The translations under genes were made by a program, and so were the position numbers. DNA of 64,000 nucleotides from Megachile rotundata. Its lineage: Eukaryota; Arthropoda; Insecta; Hymenoptera; Megachilidae. Where the stretch lies: positions 8,060,001-8,124,000 of the forward strand of contig NC_134988.1 in assembly GCF_050947335.1 (NCBI RefSeq), in the 5' to 3' direction. A model generated the notes under the pieces. That model saw only the letters and a list, made by a program, of their open reading frames with translations. It searched no databases and was not told where the DNA came from. This document shows positions 59,901 to 64,000 of this stretch, piece after piece (the stretch's first letter is position 1; the number at the start of each line of letters is the position of its first letter).

Positions 59901-60426
59901 GCTCGTTGGGCTCCATGCATAAATCATATTTAATTAGTCAACTATAATTGTAAATAACTCAATAAACAATAATAATTGTAAAAAACTCAATAAACAATAA
60001 TAATTCTAAATAACTCAATAAACAATAATCCAACTCAAAATTGAGAAAGAAACGTTTGCATATAAATTTCATCGTCGTTCTCCTAAACCATGAATTAAGC
60101 GTGACACATGGTACACATTATGGTCGTAAAATCTGCTCGATGGTCGAAGTATATGAAGATGTAGAAACAGAAGCTCACTATACGTGAACTATAGCTGCGG
60201 GTCGTGCATTACAACAGCAACGACCCAAGAATCTGGGAACCGGATACGCGCGACCCGGCGCTACAGGATCTAATGGCAACAACTCGGCGGTCATGAAATC
60301 CGATATAAACCAACTCGCAAATTATGAAACTCGATACCTGCTACTTCGTGATTAGAGACCCCGATATCGACTACTCGGGCGTAGGATACAGAACCAATAT
60401 CTTTGCGTTTATGGAATTCCACGAAT

Positions 60427-61197
60427 CAGCAACAGCATGCTCGAATCAAATGATCGGGTTCCTCTGACAAGGCAATTACAACACGATATTTACAAATTTT
60501 TTTTCACGAAAACCATAAACGCTACTTAGCTACCCTTTTGCACATACATATTCAGGCATATAAGGTGGCTACCATTTTTTTTGTGAACGTATAGGTCAAA
60601 TACTTACGGAGTTACAACTAATTTTGTAAACGGCTAACTTGTATCCCAGTTGGGTATACCTGTAAATGCTCCCCGGGTTTTATTAATTTATTTCAGAATT
60701 AATTGTGTAAAATTAAGAAATGAAAGTGTGTTTTTATTCTTGAAGGTGTATATTTAATACCTGCATAAAGTGGTTTCGTGAAAATTAAGATTAACAAGAT
60801 AATGATGCTTTGACCAGCAACAGCATGTTCAAATGATCGGGTTCCTCTGACAAGGCAATTACAATACGATATTTACAAATTTTTTTCACGAAAACCATAA
60901 ACGCTACTTAGCCACCCTTTTGCACATACATATTCAGGCATATAAGGTGGCTACCATTTTTTTTGTGAACGTATAGGTCAAATACTTACGGAGTTACAAC
61001 TGATTTTGTAAACGGCCAACTTGTATCCCAGTTGGGTATACCTGTGAATGCCCTCCGAGCTTTATAAATTTATTTCAGAATTAATTATGTAAAATTAAGA
61101 AACGAAAGTGTGTTTTCATCCTTGGAAGTGTATATTTAATACCTGTATAAAGTGGTTTCGTGAAAATTAAGATTAACAAGATAATGATGCTTTGAAT
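60427..61197. repeat. 383-bp direct tandem duplication
   Basis: TGATCGGGTTCCTCTGACAA occurs at 60451 and 60834, followed by about 370 bp of near-identical sequence including GCATATAAGGTGGCTACC and ATACTTACGGAGTTACAACT. Differences are few (for example CTCCCCGGG against CCCTCCGAG), so the duplication is fairly young. Confidence 0.92.
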
Positions 61198-61209
61198 GAG
61201 GAGGTGTAT

Positions 61210-61760
61210 ACGGTAATATTACCTTACCGGGGCAATTCGTCTAACTGGCGAACGGACGGTCGTAATATTCCGATATGACAAAATGGCACTTGATATTTTC
61301 TATGTGAAAGCGTGAAACGGGTCAAAGTTCACGGAAAATTGAGTCGGTTGGCCGGGGGAATATTTTTATTCCCGTCGTGTAAGGAAAAACATCGGCGACC
61401 ACCGTGGAAGATGTTCCGAATACCGTTGCATAAAAGCGTGCTTGTCGGATTTATGCCTTCTCCACAATTTCTGCGAATCGTTTCACCTCGACGGACCGAG
61501 GAAAATCAGTTTCCTTCCGCGCCGCTCGCTTCTGTTCTGACGTTTTCGCGCGGAAATATCTTGCTTTCTCCTCGGCTTTAAACGCCTTCCCTTTTCCATC
61601 GCTCCTGTTCAATCCCCATTTCTATTTCCTTCGAATTAAGTTCGAGCGTTTAGAGACACCGCCGCCGGAAACGTTCAATCTCACCTGTTCTTCCTCCCTT
61701 TCGCAAAGAATTTTGTGTCGCTGTTCCGAACTTATCACGTGTAACTAACGAATTTGTCAG
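61210..61760. other. GC-richer non-repetitive block
   Basis: A + frame of 89 codons (61312-61581) shows no family. It sits in the furin intron and could be regulatory. Confidence 0.3.
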
Positions 61761-62039
61761 TAGCCATTTCGAATGCTGTATAAGATAGTATGCTTATGCG
61801 ATATTCACATAATCTACATGGGATTATAGGTATTCGTGTAAGACGGATACGGTGTGCATGATGTGTTCATATAATTCACGTAAGTGGATTGTAGTCTATA
61901 CAAGATGGATACCATATATTATACAAGATGGATACTGTCTACGTAAGATGGATTCTGTGCGCGCTTTACGAGAAGTCTCATCGAAGGGTATGGGAGGTGC
62001 TTCGTACTCTCATTTAGAAATTTAGGAATCTCGGGATGT

Positions 62040-62240
62040 AGAGATTTAGGAACTTCGAAACTTCGAAATTTAAGAATTTTGGAATTTTGGAATTGTGGAA
62101 TTTTGGAATTTTGGAAATTTGGAATTTTGGAATTTTGGAACTTTGGAACTTTGGAACTTGGGAAATTTGGAATTTTGGAATTTTGGAATTTTGGAATTTT
62201 GGAATTTTGGAATTTTGGAATTTTGGAATTTAGGATTCTA
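62040..62240. repeat. (GGAATTTT)n microsatellite
   Basis: An 8-bp unit GGAATTTT, with GGAACTTT variants, repeats about 20 times. Open frames on both strands across it are by-products. Confidence 0.92.
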
Positions 62241-62790
62241 TAAATCAAGGGATTTAGGATTTAGGGATACTGATATCTAGGGAAAATGAGATGTAAGGAA
62301 ATAGGGATTTATGGAAATTGAGATCTAGGGAAATAGGGATCTAGGGAAATTGGGATCTACAGAAATTGGGATCTAGTGATATTGCGATATAGAAATACTC
62401 GGGTGTAGGGATATTGGGATTTAGGGAAATTGGGATCTAGGGATATTTGGATTTAGCGAAATTGGGATCTAGGGGTAATTGGATCTTGGAATATTTGGAT
62501 CTAGGGTAATTGGATCTTGGAATATTTGGATCTAGGGATACTGAGAACTAGCGATATTGGAATCTAGGGATATTGGGAGCTAGGGATCTAGAAATATTGG
62601 GAACTAGGGATATTGGGATCTAGGGATCTAGGGATCTGGGAATATTGGGGCCTAAGGATATTTGGATTTAGGGGTCTAGGGATATTTGCATCTAGGGATC
62701 TACAGATCTAGGGATCTAGGGATATCGGGATTTTGGGATCTGGGAATCTAGGGATATATAAATTTAGAAATCTAAGAATTTAGGAATCTA
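62240..62790. repeat. Degenerate (GGGATCTAGGGATATT)n minisatellite
   Basis: A run of GGGATCTAGGGATATTGGG words with phase shifts throughout, following directly from the 8-bp repeat. Confidence 0.85.
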
Positions 62791-62940
62791 GGGATATTAA
62801 GGTTTATGGTTCTAGAAATCTAGGAATCGAAGTGGAGGAGATTCACTTATATCGAATCTAGGAATATTAAGGTTTAGGGTTCTAGAAATTTAGGAATCAA
62901 AGCGAAGGAGAATCACTTATATCGAATCTAGGAATATAGA
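62780..62940. repeat. Two-copy 76-bp repeat
   Basis: AAGGTTTAKGGTTCTAGAAA and then GAATCRAAGYGRAGGAGAWT with CACTTATATCGAATCTAGGA is present twice in direct tandem. Confidence 0.8.
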
Positions 62941-62949
62941 ATCTAAAAA

Positions 62950-63520
62950 TCTAGAAATTTATATCTCTAGACATCTAAATATTCAGAAATCTCAAAATGC
63001 AGAAATCTACGAATCTCCAAATCTAGAATTTAGAGAATTAGTCATCTAGTGATCCAGTGATTCACTGATCTAGAATCCAGTGATTCAGTCTTTTATGGTA
63101 TCAGTCATTAACGAATCCAGGTATCAAAATATACAGATATTAAAAAATTGATGAATTTGGGTATCCAGAGATGTGATTATTTAGTACTATGCGAATGTAG
63201 GGAGATAAAGTGGAGGGAACACAGAGATACGTTGACCTGGAAACGTAGTAATATACGTTTTGATATAACCAACGGACGCATATTCCACTTGTACAATGGA
63301 AATTAGCGAAAAATGAAGTGTAGGTGTTGGGAATGTCCCTCTGGCGGTGATTGCGGATATTACCGCCACGTGTGCGTCAATTTACAGGCTTTTAAGTGAA
63401 GTATCATGTTAACACTTGACCAGTGCGTGCGGCCATGTACGCATACTACCGTGATACCGTGAAATCACGCGATCGAGTTAAAAATAATGGCGTTACGCTT
63501 TCCAGCATAAAATCATAGCG
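62950..63520. other. Mixed AT-rich DNA, no gene seen
   Basis: Decayed ATCTAGAAATCT words fade out by about 63150; the rest is unique with no convincing frame. Confidence 0.4.
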
Positions 63521-63525
63521 TTGCG

Positions 63526-63828
63526 TTATACAACGATTCGGTGTGAATAATGCTCGAGTAACTTGCCACGAACCGAATCGACGGTAATGCCGGCACACTG
63601 ATTTTTCGTCAATATTTTTATCGCGGTGATTGTTTCGTCAAAAAATATTCGGCTAAATTGTTGATACAATTGCTGCAATCGTGTTATCAACGGCGATGAA
63701 TTATGCTGGAAACATTCGTCGAAAATCATTGCGTAAAATTTAATAGTAACATCTGTTTCGCTTTTACTTTGTTTACCTTTCACGAACGTGAATGAAGCGG
63801 CAGACATTTTTAACACATTGTCTGCCAC
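63526..63828 (-). CDS. Hypothetical 100-residue frame
   Basis: ATG to stop gives a balanced, non-repetitive 100-residue sequence starting MADNVLKMSAASFTFVKG, with no signal peptide, no known domain and no homologue recognised. It lies in the furin intron on the opposite strand. A chance frame is as likely as a small gene. Confidence 0.18.
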   Translation of the reverse strand: MADNVLKMSAASFTFVKGKQSKSETDVTIKFYAMIFDECFQHNSSPLITRLQQLYQQFSRIFFDETITAIKILTKNQCAGITVDSVRGKLLEHYSHRIVV

Positions 63829-64000
63829 ATGGTTGAACTGGTTAGGTTGTATTTCTATTTTTACGAAGTCTTATCAAATATTTTTATATTTTGGTATATT
63901 TATTTTTACCGTGGTAAAAATTTAGTTATTACTATAATTTATTTTGTGGTTACTAAATATTAAAGTAAATACTTAGTTAGTACAATAATTTCATTAGGTC

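Overview
The window is a low-GC, repeat-rich animal nuclear segment. Split genes with GT-AG introns, insect-like protein sequences and scattered CCTAA/TTAGG-type strings point to an insect, most likely a hymenopteran such as a bee. The species cannot be named from the sequence alone. Nothing prokaryotic, no CRISPR array and no rRNA gene was seen.

Five protein-coding loci can be supported. From left to right: (1) a two-exon Tim17 family gene of the mitochondrial inner-membrane translocase (+, 9086-10280); (2) a large single exon of a long, disordered, Ser/Glu/Arg-rich protein with no recognised domain (+, open from about 20237, stop at 23204); (3) a complete six-exon USP3-type deubiquitinase (-, 25849-34526), rebuilt here exon by exon as a 542-residue protein with ZnF-UBP and USP catalytic domains; (4) a complete three-exon ribosomal protein S17 gene (-, 36782-37776); (5) the first coding exon of a furin-like proprotein convertase (+, 53020-53205), whose other exons must lie beyond the right edge. 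Weaker candidates are a 42-codon first exon antisense inside USP3 intron 1 (34097-34222) and a non-coding first exon ending at 39687.

Most of the rest is repeat. Tandem arrays of many periods lie side by side: 16, 68, 121, 124, 140, 175, 202 and 292 bp. Two TA-flanked foldback transposons (5012-6283 and 51866-52499) and one nested inverted array (16571-17892) are present. The last is built of about 196-bp modules, each with a CTCF-like CTAGATGGCGC motif. A 19-bp motif, GATATAGCGAGGTCGTAAA, recurs at least eleven times in unrelated settings: as inverted pairs, as a hairpin and in a 202-bp array. It is the best candidate for something undescribed here.

Non-repetitive, higher-GC blocks (about 4528-4790, 7000-7450, 12930-13490, 33000-35170, 39100-39690, 41880-42280, 43800-44600, 46700-47400, 50480-51130, 57150-57500, 61220-61760) stand between the arrays. 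They have no convincing reading frames and may hold regulatory DNA or untranslated exons. The recognised genes are housekeeping or secretory-pathway functions (protein import, deubiquitination, translation, proprotein processing) with no evident functional linkage.
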